DNA from: Thetidibacter halocola
Lineage (GTDB): Bacteria; Pseudomonadota; Alphaproteobacteria; Rhodobacterales; Rhodobacteraceae
Length of the DNA: 64,000 bases
Direction of reading: 5' to 3'
NCBI RefSeq assembly: GCF_018224955.1
Contig: NZ_JAGTUU010000001.1
Coordinates: 1-64,000, forward strand
Shown here: one piece after another, positions 32,104-43,755 of the stretch
Layout: the number at the start of each line of letters is the position of its first letter
Numbering within the stretch: position 1 is the first letter of the stretch
Position numbers and translations under genes: made by a program
The notes under the pieces: model-generated
The model's input: the letters and a program-made list of their open reading frames with translations, nothing else
Database searches by the model: none
Told to the model about the DNA's origin: nothing

Positions 32104-32643
32104 ATGAGCCTTGCCACGATCACGGAACAGCCCGTCATCACGACGGATCGGTTCATGCTGCGTCCGCCGCGCCTGTCGGATATCGGTCTGCTGGACCTGT
32201 ATGCCGGCGACGCCCGCGTGGCGCGCATGACGACATGGATCCCGCATCCGCTTCCGCCCGGCGCCTGCGAGGCGATGGTCGCCCGCGCCCAGGCTCCGAA
32301 GCGGGTCGAGGACATCTGGGTGATGGACGGCACGCCGGAGGGCGCGTCGGAACTGATGGGGGTCATCTCGCTCGAGCGGATGGATGCCCGCCAGTCAGAG
32401 ATCAGTTACTGGGTGGCGCCGCCGTTCTGGAATACCGGGCTGGCCTCGGACGCGGTGCGCGCCCTGGTCGAGGCGAACCCGCTGCGCTGTGCAACGCTGT
32501 TCGCCAGCGTGTTCCAGGACAACGCCGCTTCGGCGCGCGTTCTGGTGAATTGCGGCTTCGACTATATCGGCGATGCCGAGGCGCATTCGGTGGCACGCGG
32601 CGCCACCGTGCCGACGTGGACCTACCTGCGCAAACTGGGTTGA
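32104..32643 (+). CDS. GNAT-family N-acetyltransferase (RimJ/RimL-like)
   Basis: 179 residues; opening ITTDRFMLRPPRLSDIGLLDLYAGD and later YWVAPPFWNTGLASDAVRAL...NAASARVLVNCGFDYIG are the RimJ/RimL-type GNAT pattern. CAGGAGG precedes the ATG. The usual acetyl-CoA loop R/Q-x-x-G-x-G/A is weak (WNTGLAS). Often found between rpmA and obgE in Rhodobacteraceae. Substrate unknown. Confidence 0.8.
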   Translation: MSLATITEQPVITTDRFMLRPPRLSDIGLLDLYAGDARVARMTTWIPHPLPPGACEAMVARAQAPKRVEDIWVMDGTPEGASELMGVISLERMDARQSEISYWVAPPFWNTGLASDAVRALVEANPLRCATLFASVFQDNAASARVLVNCGFDYIGDAEAHSVARGATVPTWTYLRKLG

Positions 32644-32672
32644 CGCAGGACCAGCGCAGCGCCCCCGGCTGA

Positions 32673-34954
<2,282 letters not shown>

Positions 34955-35001
34955 GCGCCGCTGCATTACCCTCGGACCGACCCGCCACGAAGGACGACGC
35001 C

Positions 35002-36267
35002 ATGAAGGACCAGACCGACATCCCCGCCCTGATGGCCGAGATCGGCCGCCGCGCGCGTGCTGCTGCGGCAGAGCTTGCCTTTGCCGCGCCCGAGGCCAAG
35101 GCCAGGGCGCTGAACGCCGCCGCCGATGCGGTCTGGTCGCACCGCACCGACATCGTAGAGGCGAACGCGCAGGACATGGACTATGGCCGCGACAAGGGTT
35201 TGAGCGACGCCATGATGGACCGTCTGCTGCTGACCGAGGACCGCATCAAGTCCATCTGTGACGGTCTGCGCGCCATCGCGGCGCAGGATGACCCCGTCGG
35301 GCAGGTCATGGCGGAATGGGACCGGCCTTCTGGCCTGCATATTCGCCGGGTGCGCACGCCGCTGGGCGTGGTCGGCGTGATCTATGAAAGCCGGCCCAAT
35401 GTCACTGCCGATGCCGGCGCGCTGTGCCTGAAGGCCGGCAATGCCGTGATCCTGCGCGGCGGCTCCGAGAGCTTTCACAGCTCGACCGCCATCCATGCCT
35501 GCCTGGTCGAGGGGTTGCGCGCCGCGGGACTGCCCGAGGACGCGATCCAGCTGGTGCCGACGCGCGACCGCGCGGCGGTATCCGAGATGCTGGCGATGAC
35601 GGGTTTCATCGACGTGATCGTGCCGCGCGGTGGCAAGGGGCTGGTTGGGCTGGTGCAGCGCGAGGCGCGGGTGCCGGTCTTTGCCCATCTCGAGGGCATC
35701 GTGCATGTTTATCTCGACAAGGAGGCCGACCCGGTCAAAGCGCTGAAGGTCGTGATGAACGCCAAGACCCGTCGCACCGGCATCTGTGGGGCGGCCGAAT
35801 GCCTGCTGATCCACCGCGAGGCGCTAGACACGGTCGGCCAGGGCGTGATCCGCGCTTTGCTTGATGCGGGTGTCGAGGTGCGCGGCGACGGGACGCTTCA
35901 GGCCATTTCAGGGGTGCGGCAGGCCACAGAGTCGGATTGGGGATGCGAGTATCTCGACATGAAGATCGCGGCGAAAGTCGTTGATTCTATTGATGACGCT
36001 ATCGCTCACATTCGCCGGTACGGCAGCCAACACACCGATTGTATCGTGACCGAGGACCAGGACGCGGCCGACCGTTTCATGACCCGGCTCGACAGCGCGA
36101 TCCTGATGCACAACGCCTCGACCCAGTTCGCCGATGGCGGCGAGTTCGGCATGGGCGCCGAGATCGGCATCGCCACCGGCAAGATGCACGCGCGCGGCCC
36201 CGTGGGGGCCGAGCAACTGACAAGCTTCAAGTACCTGGTCACCGGCGACGGCACCGTGCGCCCGTAA
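35002..36267 (+). CDS. proA: Gamma-glutamyl phosphate reductase
   Basis: 421 residues of the ALDH superfamily ProA branch: [11 protein letters not shown] near residue 130, RGGSES, and the catalytic Cys in [15 protein letters not shown]. It reduces glutamyl-5-phosphate with NADPH to the semialdehyde. The ATG has GAAGGA upstream. Second gene of proBA; chpT converges on it with a 12-base gap. Confidence 0.97.
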   Translation: MKDQTDIPALMAEIGRRARAAAAELAFAAPEAKARALNAAADAVWSHRTDIVEANAQDMDYGRDKGLSDAMMDRLLLTEDRIKSICDGLRAIAAQDDPVGQVMAEWDRPSGLHIRRVRTPLGVVGVIYESRPNVTADAGALCLKAGNAVILRGGSESFHSSTAIHACLVEGLRAAGLPEDAIQLVPTRDRAAVSEMLAMTGFIDVIVPRGGKGLVGLVQREARVPVFAHLEGIVHVYLDKEADPVKALKVVMNAKTRRTGICGAAECLLIHREALDTVGQGVIRALLDAGVEVRGDGTLQAISGVRQATESDWGCEYLDMKIAAKVVDSIDDAIAHIRRYGSQHTDCIVTEDQDAADRFMTRLDSAILMHNASTQFADGGEFGMGAEIGIATGKMHARGPVGAEQLTSFKYLVTGDGTVRP

Positions 36268-36279
36268 GGGCGCGGGCCG

Positions 36280-36885
36280 TTAGCCGATCTCGATCCGCAC
36301 GCCGGCCTCGCCGGTGCTGATGGTCAGCGGCATGTCGCGTTCCGCCGCCAGCAGGGCCAGCAGGCCGAACTGCACCCGGTCGGGCGTCATCGCCGCCACA
36401 TCACCGCCGCCGCGCAGGATGTCCCAGGCCTCGGGCAGCGCCTTGACCCGCGCCGCGGTGGCCGACACCGAAAGGCGCGCGCCGTCCTTGTCGCAGTGGA
36501 TCGTGCCGCCCAGCGGCAGTGCGCTTTCGCAACACAGGCAGGCGAGGAAGGCCATCTGCACCAGCGGACGGGGCTGGTCGTCGGGCAGGCGCCATTGCGC
36601 GTCGATTCGGCTGTTCGCGGTCAGGCCCTTGAGCGTCGAGGTGATCTCGCGCGCGCTGACATGCTGGTCGTTGCCGGCGGTGCCGAAGGCGATGCGGAAG
36701 AACCGGATGCGTGCCGCCGCGCTGTCGCAGCTGTCGCGGATCAGGTCCAGTTCCGGCGAGGCCTGCGCCCCCGCCATCGTCATCAGTTCCAACCCGTTCT
36801 GGATCGCCCCGATTGGACTGATCAGGTCATGGCACAGCCGCGACCCTACCAATGCGACCAGTGTGGCGCTATTGTCTGTCTTCAT
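36280..36885 (-). CDS. chpT: Histidine phosphotransferase ChpT
   Basis: 201 residues of the HPTransfase family. The phosphorylated histidine is H19 in SRLCHDLISPIGAIQNGLEL; the degenerate ATPase-like C-terminal domain ends VRIEIG. ChpT relays phosphate from CckA to CtrA and CpdR, which in Rhodobacterales controls motility, gene-transfer agents and cell cycle. Divergent from the DUF3553 gene, 45 bases apart. Confidence 0.92.
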   Translation of the reverse strand: MKTDNSATLVALVGSRLCHDLISPIGAIQNGLELMTMAGAQASPELDLIRDSCDSAAARIRFFRIAFGTAGNDQHVSAREITSTLKGLTANSRIDAQWRLPDDQPRPLVQMAFLACLCCESALPLGGTIHCDKDGARLSVSATAARVKALPEAWDILRGGGDVAAMTPDRVQFGLLALLAAERDMPLTISTGEAGVRIEIG

Positions 36886-36930
36886 TCGCCTCGCCTTCGT
36901 TTCTCATTCGCCCCGAACCCGGACAGAACC

Positions 36931-37113
36931 ATGACCAACCTTAACGCACTCCTTGAACCCGGGATGCTGGTGCAGCATCCTGACCGGCCCGACTGGGGAA
37001 TCGGACAGGTCCAATCCAACATCGGTGGCCGCATCACCGTGAACTTCCGCGAGGAAGGCAAGGTCGTGATCGACGGCGCGCGCATCTTCTTGCTACCGGT
37101 GTATGGATCATAG
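36931..37113 (+). CDS. DUF3553 small protein
   Basis: 60 residues; EPGMLVQHPDRPDWGIGQVQSNIGGRITVNFREEGKVVID is the DUF3553 beta-barrel (CarD/Tudor-like) signature. Function unknown. Its promoter must lie in or near the 45-base gap to chpT. Confidence 0.85.
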   Translation: MTNLNALLEPGMLVQHPDRPDWGIGQVQSNIGGRITVNFREEGKVVIDGARIFLLPVYGS

Positions 37114-37201
37114 GTAAACGGAACGAGGTTATCCAAGCGTTAATGCCGCTGCAAAGCATCACGATGCTTGTCCTTTCGGGCAGGATTGCTAGAAGCGGCG
37201 C

Positions 37202-37984
37202 ATGAGCGCTCAGCAGCCTTCCCGATCACGACAGACTTCGGACTTTTCGGTGCGTCTCGCGCGATCCGAGGCCGATATCGAGGCGGCGCAACGCCTGCGC
37301 TACGCGGTCTTCGTCGAGGAACTGGGGGGCGACGGCCCGATGGTCGACCATGCCGCCCGGCTGGAACGCGACCGCTTTGACCCGTTCTTCGATCACCTGA
37401 TCCTGTGCGACGAGCAGTCCGAAGGCGCCGTTGTGGGCGTCTACCGCCTGTTGCGCGACGACCAGGCCGAGGCCGCCGGGCAATTCTATTCCGAGGACGA
37501 GTTCGACCTGACCCTGCTGCGGCAGAGCGGCCGGCGTCTGCTGGAACTGGGGCGCTCCTGCCTGCATCGCGACTATCGCGGCGGCAGCGCGCTGTTGCAC
37601 TTGTGGCAGGGCCTGGGCGATTACGTTCAACGCCACGGGATCGAGATCCTGTTCGGCGTGGCAAGCTTCCACGGCACGAACATTCCCGCTTTGGCAGAGC
37701 CGCTGTCGCTGCTGCATCACCGCCACCTGGCGCCACCGGAATTGCGGGTGCGGGCGCGGGTGTTCCAGCCGATGGACCTGATCCCCGAGGATCAGCTTGA
37801 CCGGCGCGCCGCGATGCTGCGTGTGCCCGCGCTGATAAAGTCCTACCTGCGGTTGGGCGGATTCGTGGGCGAGGGCGCCTTTGTCGACCATGCCTTCAAC
37901 ACGACCGATGTGTGCCTTGTCATGGACACCGCGCGGCTCGACCCGCAGCAGAGCCGCCGCTATGCCGGCGCCCCCGGCGCATGA
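37202..37984 (+). CDS. olsB: L-ornithine N(alpha)-acyltransferase
   Basis: 260 residues of the hemolysin/OlsB acyltransferase family: SVRLARSEADIEAAQRLRYAVFVEELG, FDHLILCD, LLELGRSCLHRDYRGG and GVASFHGTN. It adds a 3-hydroxyacyl group from ACP to ornithine to give lyso-ornithine lipid in the membrane. It overlaps olsA by four bases (ATGA), a translational couple. Ornithine lipids replace phospholipids under phosphate limitation in many alphaproteobacteria; no Pho box was recognised directly upstream. Confidence 0.92.
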   Translation: MSAQQPSRSRQTSDFSVRLARSEADIEAAQRLRYAVFVEELGGDGPMVDHAARLERDRFDPFFDHLILCDEQSEGAVVGVYRLLRDDQAEAAGQFYSEDEFDLTLLRQSGRRLLELGRSCLHRDYRGGSALLHLWQGLGDYVQRHGIEILFGVASFHGTNIPALAEPLSLLHHRHLAPPELRVRARVFQPMDLIPEDQLDRRAAMLRVPALIKSYLRLGGFVGEGAFVDHAFNTTDVCLVMDTARLDPQQSRRYAGAPGA

Positions 37985-38826
37985 ACTGGACGCCACCGCC
38001 GCCGCCAGTCTTCGAGCCGCCGGGTGCGGCCGGCTGGGCGCGGATCGCCTTGCGCGCGCCGGTGATCGCCGTCGTGGTGTTCGGCGGTCTGGCCTTCCTG
38101 CTGCTCTGCCGGCTGGTGGAACGACCGCTCTGCGGCATGGACCGCCCGTTCACGCCGCATATCACCCGCTTTGTCTGCCGCAGCACGCTGGCCGTCATGG
38201 GCCTGCCGGTGGAACAGAAAGGGCCGGTGATGCGCGGGCCGGGAGCATTGGTGGCGAACCATACCTCGTGGCTGGACATTTTCGTACTGAACAGCCGCAA
38301 GACGATCTATTTCGTCTCGAAATCCGAGGTCGCGAAGTGGCCCGGCATCGGCTGGCTTGCGCGGGCGACGGGCACGCTGTTCATCCGCCGCGATCCGCGT
38401 GATGCCCGCGCGCAGACGCAGCTGTTCGAGGAACGGCTGATGCACGGCCACCGGCTGCTGTTCTTCCCCGAGGGCACCTCCACCGACGGGCGACGCGTGC
38501 TGCCCTTCAAGACGACGCTCTTCGCATCGTTCTTTTCTGAGCGGCTGCGCCACGCGGTACAGTTGCAGGCGGTGACGGTGATCTATCACGCCCCGCCCAA
38601 CCGCAAACCGGATTTCTATGGCTGGTGGGGCGAGATGGACTTCGGCCCGTCACTCCTGCAGATTCTTGCCCAGCCACGGCAAGGCCGCGTCGAGGTGATC
38701 TATCACAAGCCGGTGCGGGTCGACGATTTCCCCAACCGCAAGAGCCTGGCCTCGCACCTCGAAGACCAGGTGCGCGCCGACCACATGGCGGCGATCGGGT
38801 CAGAGCATCGCCTGGCGCAGGCGTAG
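37981..38826 (+). CDS. olsA: Lyso-ornithine lipid O-acyltransferase (PlsC family)
   Basis: 281 residues. An N-terminal membrane helix (APVIAVVVFGGLAFLLLC) is followed by PlsC motifs: NHTSWLD (the H-x4-D acyltransferase site), then FIRR and FPEGTSTDG. It adds the second acyl chain to lyso-ornithine lipid and may also act on lysophosphatidic acid. The last 27 bases overlap the 3' end of the convergent thiE-like gene. Confidence 0.92.
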   Translation: MNWTPPPPPVFEPPGAAGWARIALRAPVIAVVVFGGLAFLLLCRLVERPLCGMDRPFTPHITRFVCRSTLAVMGLPVEQKGPVMRGPGALVANHTSWLDIFVLNSRKTIYFVSKSEVAKWPGIGWLARATGTLFIRRDPRDARAQTQLFEERLMHGHRLLFFPEGTSTDGRRVLPFKTTLFASFFSERLRHAVQLQAVTVIYHAPPNRKPDFYGWWGEMDFGPSLLQILAQPRQGRVEVIYHKPVRVDDFPNRKSLASHLEDQVRADHMAAIGSEHRLAQA

Positions 38827-39417
38827 CAGCGCGGCCAGCGGATCGTCCGCACCCCAGATCTCTTCGCCCACGGCGAAGAAGTCGGTAACCGGGGCAAGGC
38901 TGCGCACGGCTGTCTCGGTCAGGCCGCCCTCGGCCACCACCGGCAGCTCGATCATCTGCGACCACCACTCGAACAGCTCGCGTTCTGCCAGGCCGCCATC
39001 GCCGAGGCTGCCCGTCACCGGGCCGAACGAGATATAGTCGCAGCCCGCTTCACCGGCGCTGATCCCATCGTGGCGGGACTGGCCGCAAAACGCGCCGACG
39101 ATCGCATCGGACCCCAGAGCTTTGCGCGCCGCGCGCACGCTGCGCGATCCGTCCCGCAGGTGCACGCCATCGAGGCCCAGCCGTTCGGCGAGGACCGTGT
39201 GCGTATCGATCACCAACGCCACGTCGGCGGCGTGGGCCACATCGCGCACCGCGTCGGCGGCGCGCATCAGGCGGTCCTCGTCATGGCTGGCCAGCGACAG
39301 GCGCAGGCAGGCGATCTCGCATCCATCCAGGACGCGCGCCAGCGTTCCCGAAAAGCTGCCCAACTCGAAATCCGGCGGTGTGACGAGATAGATCTGCGGC
39401 GTGTCCTGCTCGGCCAT
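38800..39417 (-). CDS. thiE: Thiamine phosphate synthase family protein
   Basis: 205 residues of TIM-barrel ThiE type: LVTPPDF start, LVIDTHTVLAERLGLDGVHLRDGS, IVGAFCGQSRHDGISAGEAGCDYISFGPV, and VVAEGGLTETAVRSLA. The family joins HMP-PP and THZ-P to make thiamine phosphate. Several positions differ from E. coli ThiE (GAFCGQSRHD in place of G-S-H), so a ThiE-like regulator-type paralogue is possible. ATG 39417 was chosen from the long open frame because the fold starts there. Convergent overlap with olsA. Confidence 0.75.
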   Translation of the reverse strand: MAEQDTPQIYLVTPPDFELGSFSGTLARVLDGCEIACLRLSLASHDEDRLMRAADAVRDVAHAADVALVIDTHTVLAERLGLDGVHLRDGSRSVRAARKALGSDAIVGAFCGQSRHDGISAGEAGCDYISFGPVTGSLGDGGLAERELFEWWSQMIELPVVAEGGLTETAVRSLAPVTDFFAVGEEIWGADDPLAALLRLRQAML

Positions 39418-39546
39418 GGCGGGCTCCCTGATCGTCTGGAGCGGTCGTTTACCGCAGCGGCGCGCGCTTGGCCATTCCGATTCGCCATCGCTTGCCCAAG
39501 GCGGCGCGCCCGGATAGGACAGGGCGCGCAATTGCAGGAGACCCAC

Positions 39547-40296
39547 ATGCCGACGGACATGCCGCAACCGGCCTTCGTGCTGGTGCGCCCGCAGATGGGC
39601 GAGAATATCGGTGCGGCGGCCCGCGCCATGTGGAATTTCGGGCTGGACCGGATGCGCGTGGTGGCCCCCCGCGACGGTTGGCCGAGCGAAAAGGCCGTGG
39701 CCATGTCCTCGGGGGCGGGCCGGCTGCTGGACGAGGCGCTGCTGACCGACGATCTGGCCGGGGCGCTGGCTGACTGTCATTTCACCCTGGCCACGACCGC
39801 GCGACCGCGCGACCTGACAAAACCCGTCTACACGCCCGAGGCCGCGATGCGCGAGGCGCGCGACCGCATCGCGCAGGGACAGCGGGTGGCGGTGATCTTC
39901 GGCCCCGAACGCGCGGGGCTGGAAAACGAGGACATTGCGCAGGCCAACGCCATCGTCTCGGTCCCGGTGAACCCGGCGTTTGCCTCGCTCAACCTGGCGC
40001 AATGCGTGCTGTTGTGCGCCTATGAGTGGCGCCGCATCCAGGACGACACGGCGCCCGTCGTGCAGGCCTTGGCCGGCACCGAGCCCGCGGAAACCCACGA
40101 GATCGAGCACCTGGCACGGCACTACGAGGAGCGCATGAATGAGGCGGGGTTCTTCTTTCCGGAAACCAAGGCCGAGGCGATGAAGGTCAACCTGCGCAAC
40201 ATGTGGAGCCGGATGCCGTTGACCCGCGCCGATGTGCAGATGCTGCATGGCATGATGCGGCAAATCGTGCGCTGGAAGGAACGTGGCGGGCGCTAG
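39547..40296 (+). CDS. trmJ: tRNA (cytidine/uridine-2'-O-)-methyltransferase TrmJ
   Basis: 249 residues of the SPOUT/TrmH class: VLVRPQMGENIGAAARAMWNFGL, AVIFGPERAGLENEDIAQAN (SAM knot), and SVPVNPAFASLNLAQCVLLCAYE. The C-terminal extension (FFFPETKAEAMKVNLRNMWSRMPLTRADVQMLHGMMRQI) is TrmJ-type. It methylates position 32 of tRNAs. The ATG follows CAGGAG. Confidence 0.9.
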   Translation: MPTDMPQPAFVLVRPQMGENIGAAARAMWNFGLDRMRVVAPRDGWPSEKAVAMSSGAGRLLDEALLTDDLAGALADCHFTLATTARPRDLTKPVYTPEAAMREARDRIAQGQRVAVIFGPERAGLENEDIAQANAIVSVPVNPAFASLNLAQCVLLCAYEWRRIQDDTAPVVQALAGTEPAETHEIEHLARHYEERMNEAGFFFPETKAEAMKVNLRNMWSRMPLTRADVQMLHGMMRQIVRWKERGGR

Positions 40297-40513
40297 AAAG
40301 AAAAGGGCAGGCGAGCATCGCGCCCGCCTGCCAGTCGACCGGTTGCACGGTCAGGGAGAAAGAGGGCCGCCCATCGGGGCGGGATAAACTTGAGGTTGAG
40401 CATGCCCTGTCTCGGGTCGCAGGCAAAGTCCGGAATTGCTGACCCATTCCGGGAGGTATGGATGGTTGCGGTTGCGCAACAGCCTCGCTAGAACAACTTT
40501 AACGGAGTCCATG

Positions 40514-41653
40514 ATGGCAGAAAAGCGCAAGCTGTTCGAAGAAGTCGGGGAAACCACCCGATCCGGGCAGCCGCAGACAGGCGGAATGATCGACGCGGGA
40601 CGGCGCGGCGCGCGCGGTGCGATCCGGCTGTGGCTGATCGTGCTGTTCGCGCTGGTGGTGACGATGATCGCGGTGGGCGGGCTGACGCGGCTGACGGATT
40701 CGGGTCTGTCGATCACCGAATGGCGCCCGCTGACCGGTGCGCTGCCGCCGATGTCGGCCGAGGCCTGGCAGGTCGAGTTCGACAAGTACCGCGCCATTCC
40801 TGAATACCAGCTTCAGAACAAGGGCATGAGCCTGTCCGAGTTCCAGTTCATCTACTGGTGGGAATGGGGTCACCGGCAGCTGGGCCGGGTGATCGGCCTG
40901 GTCTGGGCGCTGGGGTTCTTCGGGTTCCTGCTGGCGCGTCGTATTCCCACCGACTGGACGGGCCGGCTGCTTGGCCTGGGCGTGCTGGGTGGGCTCCAGG
41001 GTGCGATCGGCTGGTGGATGGTCGCCTCCGGCCTGACGGGCGAGCGGCTCGACGTTGCCTCCTACCGGCTTGCGACGCATCTGGGGCTGGCCTTTGTCAT
41101 CCTCGGGCTGATCGCCTGGTATGTCTATGCGCTGGGACGCGAGGAGCGCGCGTTGATGCAGGCGCGCCGCTCGGCCGAGCCGAAACTCTTTTCGATGTCC
41201 ACCGGGCTGATGCATTTCGCCTTCCTGCAAATCTTGCTGGGGGCGCTGGTGGCGGGGATCGACGCGGGTCGCACCTACAACGACTGGCCGCTGATGGCCG
41301 GGCATTTCCTGCCGCCCTATCCGTTCGACCTGACGCCGGTCTGGCGCAATTTCTTCGAGAACGCGGGGCTTGTGCAATTCCTGCACCGCATGGCAGGCTA
41401 CTTGCTGTTCGCCTTCGGGGTCGTGGTCTGGTTGCGGGCGCGCCGTTCGGCCAATCGTGACACACGGTTCCGGTTTAACGCGATCTTCGCAGTTCTGTGC
41501 CTTCAAATGGTGCTGGGGATCGTGACCGTGCTTTACATGGCGCCTTGGCAGATCGCCATCCTGCACCAACTGGGCGCCGTGGCGCTCTGGGCGCTGATCC
41601 TGCGGGGCAGATTTGCCGCGCGCTATCCTGTTCCGCAATCCCTCAGGAGTTGA
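40514..41653 (+). CDS. ctaA: Heme A synthase
   Basis: 379 residues with about eight membrane helices and the COX15/CtaA type-2 pattern: GGLTRLTDSGLSITEWRP, EFQFIYWWEWGHRQLGR (heme His), MHFAFLQILLGALVAGIDAGRTYNDWP, and LQFLHRMAGYLL/LHQLGAVAL with conserved His. It oxidises the C8 methyl of heme O for cytochrome aa3. Of two adjacent ATGs I chose 40514 because GGAG is six bases upstream. Confidence 0.92.
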   Translation: MAEKRKLFEEVGETTRSGQPQTGGMIDAGRRGARGAIRLWLIVLFALVVTMIAVGGLTRLTDSGLSITEWRPLTGALPPMSAEAWQVEFDKYRAIPEYQLQNKGMSLSEFQFIYWWEWGHRQLGRVIGLVWALGFFGFLLARRIPTDWTGRLLGLGVLGGLQGAIGWWMVASGLTGERLDVASYRLATHLGLAFVILGLIAWYVYALGREERALMQARRSAEPKLFSMSTGLMHFAFLQILLGALVAGIDAGRTYNDWPLMAGHFLPPYPFDLTPVWRNFFENAGLVQFLHRMAGYLLFAFGVVVWLRARRSANRDTRFRFNAIFAVLCLQMVLGIVTVLYMAPWQIAILHQLGAVALWALILRGRFAARYPVPQSLRS

Positions 41654-41656
41654 TTG

Positions 41657-43144
41657 ATGACAGCCTTTGACGACCTCATGTCCTTCCAGCGCGAGACCGA
41701 GGCCCTGGCCCAGGTCGCCGGTCGCCTTTCCTGGGACCAGGAGACGATGATGCCCCGCGGGGCCGCGGCGCAACGGGAGGAAGAGGTCGCAGCGCTGGAA
41801 TCCGTGCTGCATGCCCGCCGCGGCGACCCGCGTCTGGGCGACTGGCTGGCATCGGTTGACGACGCCGCGCTGGACGAGGCGAACCGCGCGCAGCTCCGGC
41901 TGATCCGGCGCAGCTATGAACGTACCGTGAAGGTGCCCGCCGCTCTGGCCGCCGCCATCGCCCGCACCGTCAGCCGGGCGCAGGTCACCTGGATCGAGGC
42001 GCGCGAGGCGGGCGATTTCCGCGGCTTCGCACCGCTTCTGGACGAGGTGCTGCGCCTGCGGCGCGAACAGGCCGCCGCGCTGGCGGGCGAGGACGGCGAT
42101 CTCTACGACGCGCTGCTCGACGATTACGAGCCGGGCGCCAAGGGAGCGGACCTTCAGGCCATGTTCGACCGACTGCGGCCCCGGCTGGTCGCGTTGCGGG
42201 CCGAGGTGCTGGGACGGCCGTCACCGCTGGCGCTGGGTGTCGATTTCCACGAGGACGGCCAGATGCGGCTGGCCCGGATCGTGGCCGAAAGCTTTGGCTA
42301 TGACCTGCGGCGCGGGCGCATCGACAAGGCGGTGCATCCGTTCAGCTCGGGGCAGGGGCATGACGTGCGGATCACCACCCGCACGGTGCCCGCCGACCCG
42401 TTCAACTGCCTCTACTCGACGATCCACGAAACCGGCCACGCGGGATACGAGCAGAACATCGACGCGGCCTATCATCTGACCCCTGTGGGTGGCGGCGTGT
42501 CGATGGGCGTGCATGAAAGCCAGAGCCGCATCTACGAGAACCAGCTGGGCCGGTCTCGCGCCTATTGCGGCTGGCTGTATGAACGGATGCGGGACGAGTT
42601 CGGCGATTTCGGCATTCCCGACCCCGAGTCCTTCTATGCCACGGTGAACCGGCTGAAGAACGGCTACATCCGCACCGAAGCGGACGAGGTGCAATATAAC
42701 CTGCACGTGCTGCTGCGCTTCGACCTCGAACGCGCGCTGATTTCGGGCGACCTGGCGGTGGCGGATCTGGAAACGGCGTGGAACGACCGGTTCCTGGCCG
42801 ATTTCGGCTATGCGGTCGACACGCCCGCCAACGGTGTCCTGCAGGACGTGCACTGGTCCGCGGGCCTGTTCGGCTACTTCCCGACCTACACGTTGGGCAA
42901 TGTCTATGCCGGTTGCCTGCATGCCGCGCTGCGCCGTGCGGTGCCCGATCTCGACTCGCAACTGGCCGTGGGCCGGACCGGCCCGGCGCTGGCCTGGCTG
43001 CGCGAACGGCTGCAACGCTTCGGCGGCCTGCGCACGCCGCGTGCCACGATCGAACATGCCGCCGGGATGCCGGTCAGCGAAGAACCGCTGCTGGATTACC
43101 TCGATGCGAAATTCGCCGGCATATACGGGTTGAAAGCCGCCTGA
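41657..43144 (+). CDS. Metallocarboxypeptidase, M32 (carboxypeptidase Taq) family
   Basis: 495 residues. The zinc site HETGH is at 257-261 and the third ligand Glu is E287 in HESQSRIYENQLGRS; the C-terminal part (YTLGNVYAGCLHAAL, VGRTGPALAWLRERL) is M32-type. It removes C-terminal residues in the cytoplasm. CAGGAG lies seven bases before the ATG, which follows ctaA by three bases, so the two are co-transcribed. Confidence 0.92.
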   Translation: MTAFDDLMSFQRETEALAQVAGRLSWDQETMMPRGAAAQREEEVAALESVLHARRGDPRLGDWLASVDDAALDEANRAQLRLIRRSYERTVKVPAALAAAIARTVSRAQVTWIEAREAGDFRGFAPLLDEVLRLRREQAAALAGEDGDLYDALLDDYEPGAKGADLQAMFDRLRPRLVALRAEVLGRPSPLALGVDFHEDGQMRLARIVAESFGYDLRRGRIDKAVHPFSSGQGHDVRITTRTVPADPFNCLYSTIHETGHAGYEQNIDAAYHLTPVGGGVSMGVHESQSRIYENQLGRSRAYCGWLYERMRDEFGDFGIPDPESFYATVNRLKNGYIRTEADEVQYNLHVLLRFDLERALISGDLAVADLETAWNDRFLADFGYAVDTPANGVLQDVHWSAGLFGYFPTYTLGNVYAGCLHAALRRAVPDLDSQLAVGRTGPALAWLRERLQRFGGLRTPRATIEHAAGMPVSEEPLLDYLDAKFAGIYGLKAA

Positions 43145-43314
43145 CAGGCGGTTTTCAGACTGGTTTCGGCGCAGGGTTCAAGCCCAAAGTCACGGCAATT
43201 CCACCAAGTGGTGCGAAAAATGCCGCATGTGCGAACCATGATCCAGCATTCTTCTTGCAACGAGAGGAACCGCACCTGTAAGGTGTTTCTAACGCTCTAA
43301 CAGTGGAAATGAAC

Positions 43315-43653
43315 ATGAATCAGAAATTCTTTGGCATCATTGCTGCGGCTGCCATCACCGCTGCATCGGTTGTCCCCGCACTCGCAGCGACTGGCACGGT
43401 CATCGGCGACAGTGGCCTGCCCAACTACCCGCTGAGCGTCCGGACCAGCGATGGTGAGGTTCTGGCTTGCCGGAACTCGGTCGAAGGTGAGCCGGCAAAT
43501 ACGTTCTACTGCATCCGTCGCACCGCAGGCGCAGTTGCCCCGGGTGCGGGTGGCGGTCTGTTGGCTGGCGGCGGCGCAGCGGGTGTCGGCATTGGCATCG
43601 CGGCACTGGCTGCAGGCATCATCGCGATCAACTCGTCGTCCGACACCGAGTGA
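43315..43653 (+). CDS. Small exported protein with glycine-rich C-terminus
   Basis: 112 residues: signal peptide MNQKFFGIIAAAAITAASVVPALA, two cysteines (LACRNS, FYCIRR), then a Gly/Ala-rich hydrophobic tail (GGGLLAGGGAAGVGIGIAALAAGIIAINSSSDTE) resembling a glycine-zipper membrane helix. ATGs at 43309 and 43315 compete; GGAA spacing favours 43315. No family recognised. Isolated gene with its own terminator. Confidence 0.7.
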   Translation: MNQKFFGIIAAAAITAASVVPALAATGTVIGDSGLPNYPLSVRTSDGEVLACRNSVEGEPANTFYCIRRTAGAVAPGAGGGLLAGGGAAGVGIGIAALAAGIIAINSSSDTE

Positions 43654-43671
43654 TCCCGACCTGATAGACGG

Positions 43672-43702
43672 AAAAAGGCGCGGTGAGAACCGCGCCTTTT
43701 TT
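43672..43702. terminator. Bidirectional terminator between the small exported protein and gyrA
   Basis: Thirteen-bp perfect stem (43672-43684 with 43689-43701), GAGA loop, A-run before and T-run after, so it can work from both sides for the convergent genes. Confidence 0.9.
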
Positions 43703-43755
43703 CATGTCCGATCTCCCGTTGCCCTTCCCCAGGACGCGGACGGATCGGGCGGCGC

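Noticed and set aside
38800-39417. TPP riboswitch upstream of the thiE-like gene
   Set aside because: The 129 bases between it and trmJ show no CTGAGA thi-box core on the relevant strand.
40307-40333. Terminator after trmJ
   Set aside because: A GGCAGGCG/CGCCTGCC stem exists but its loop is large and no T-run follows, so it was not listed as a feature.
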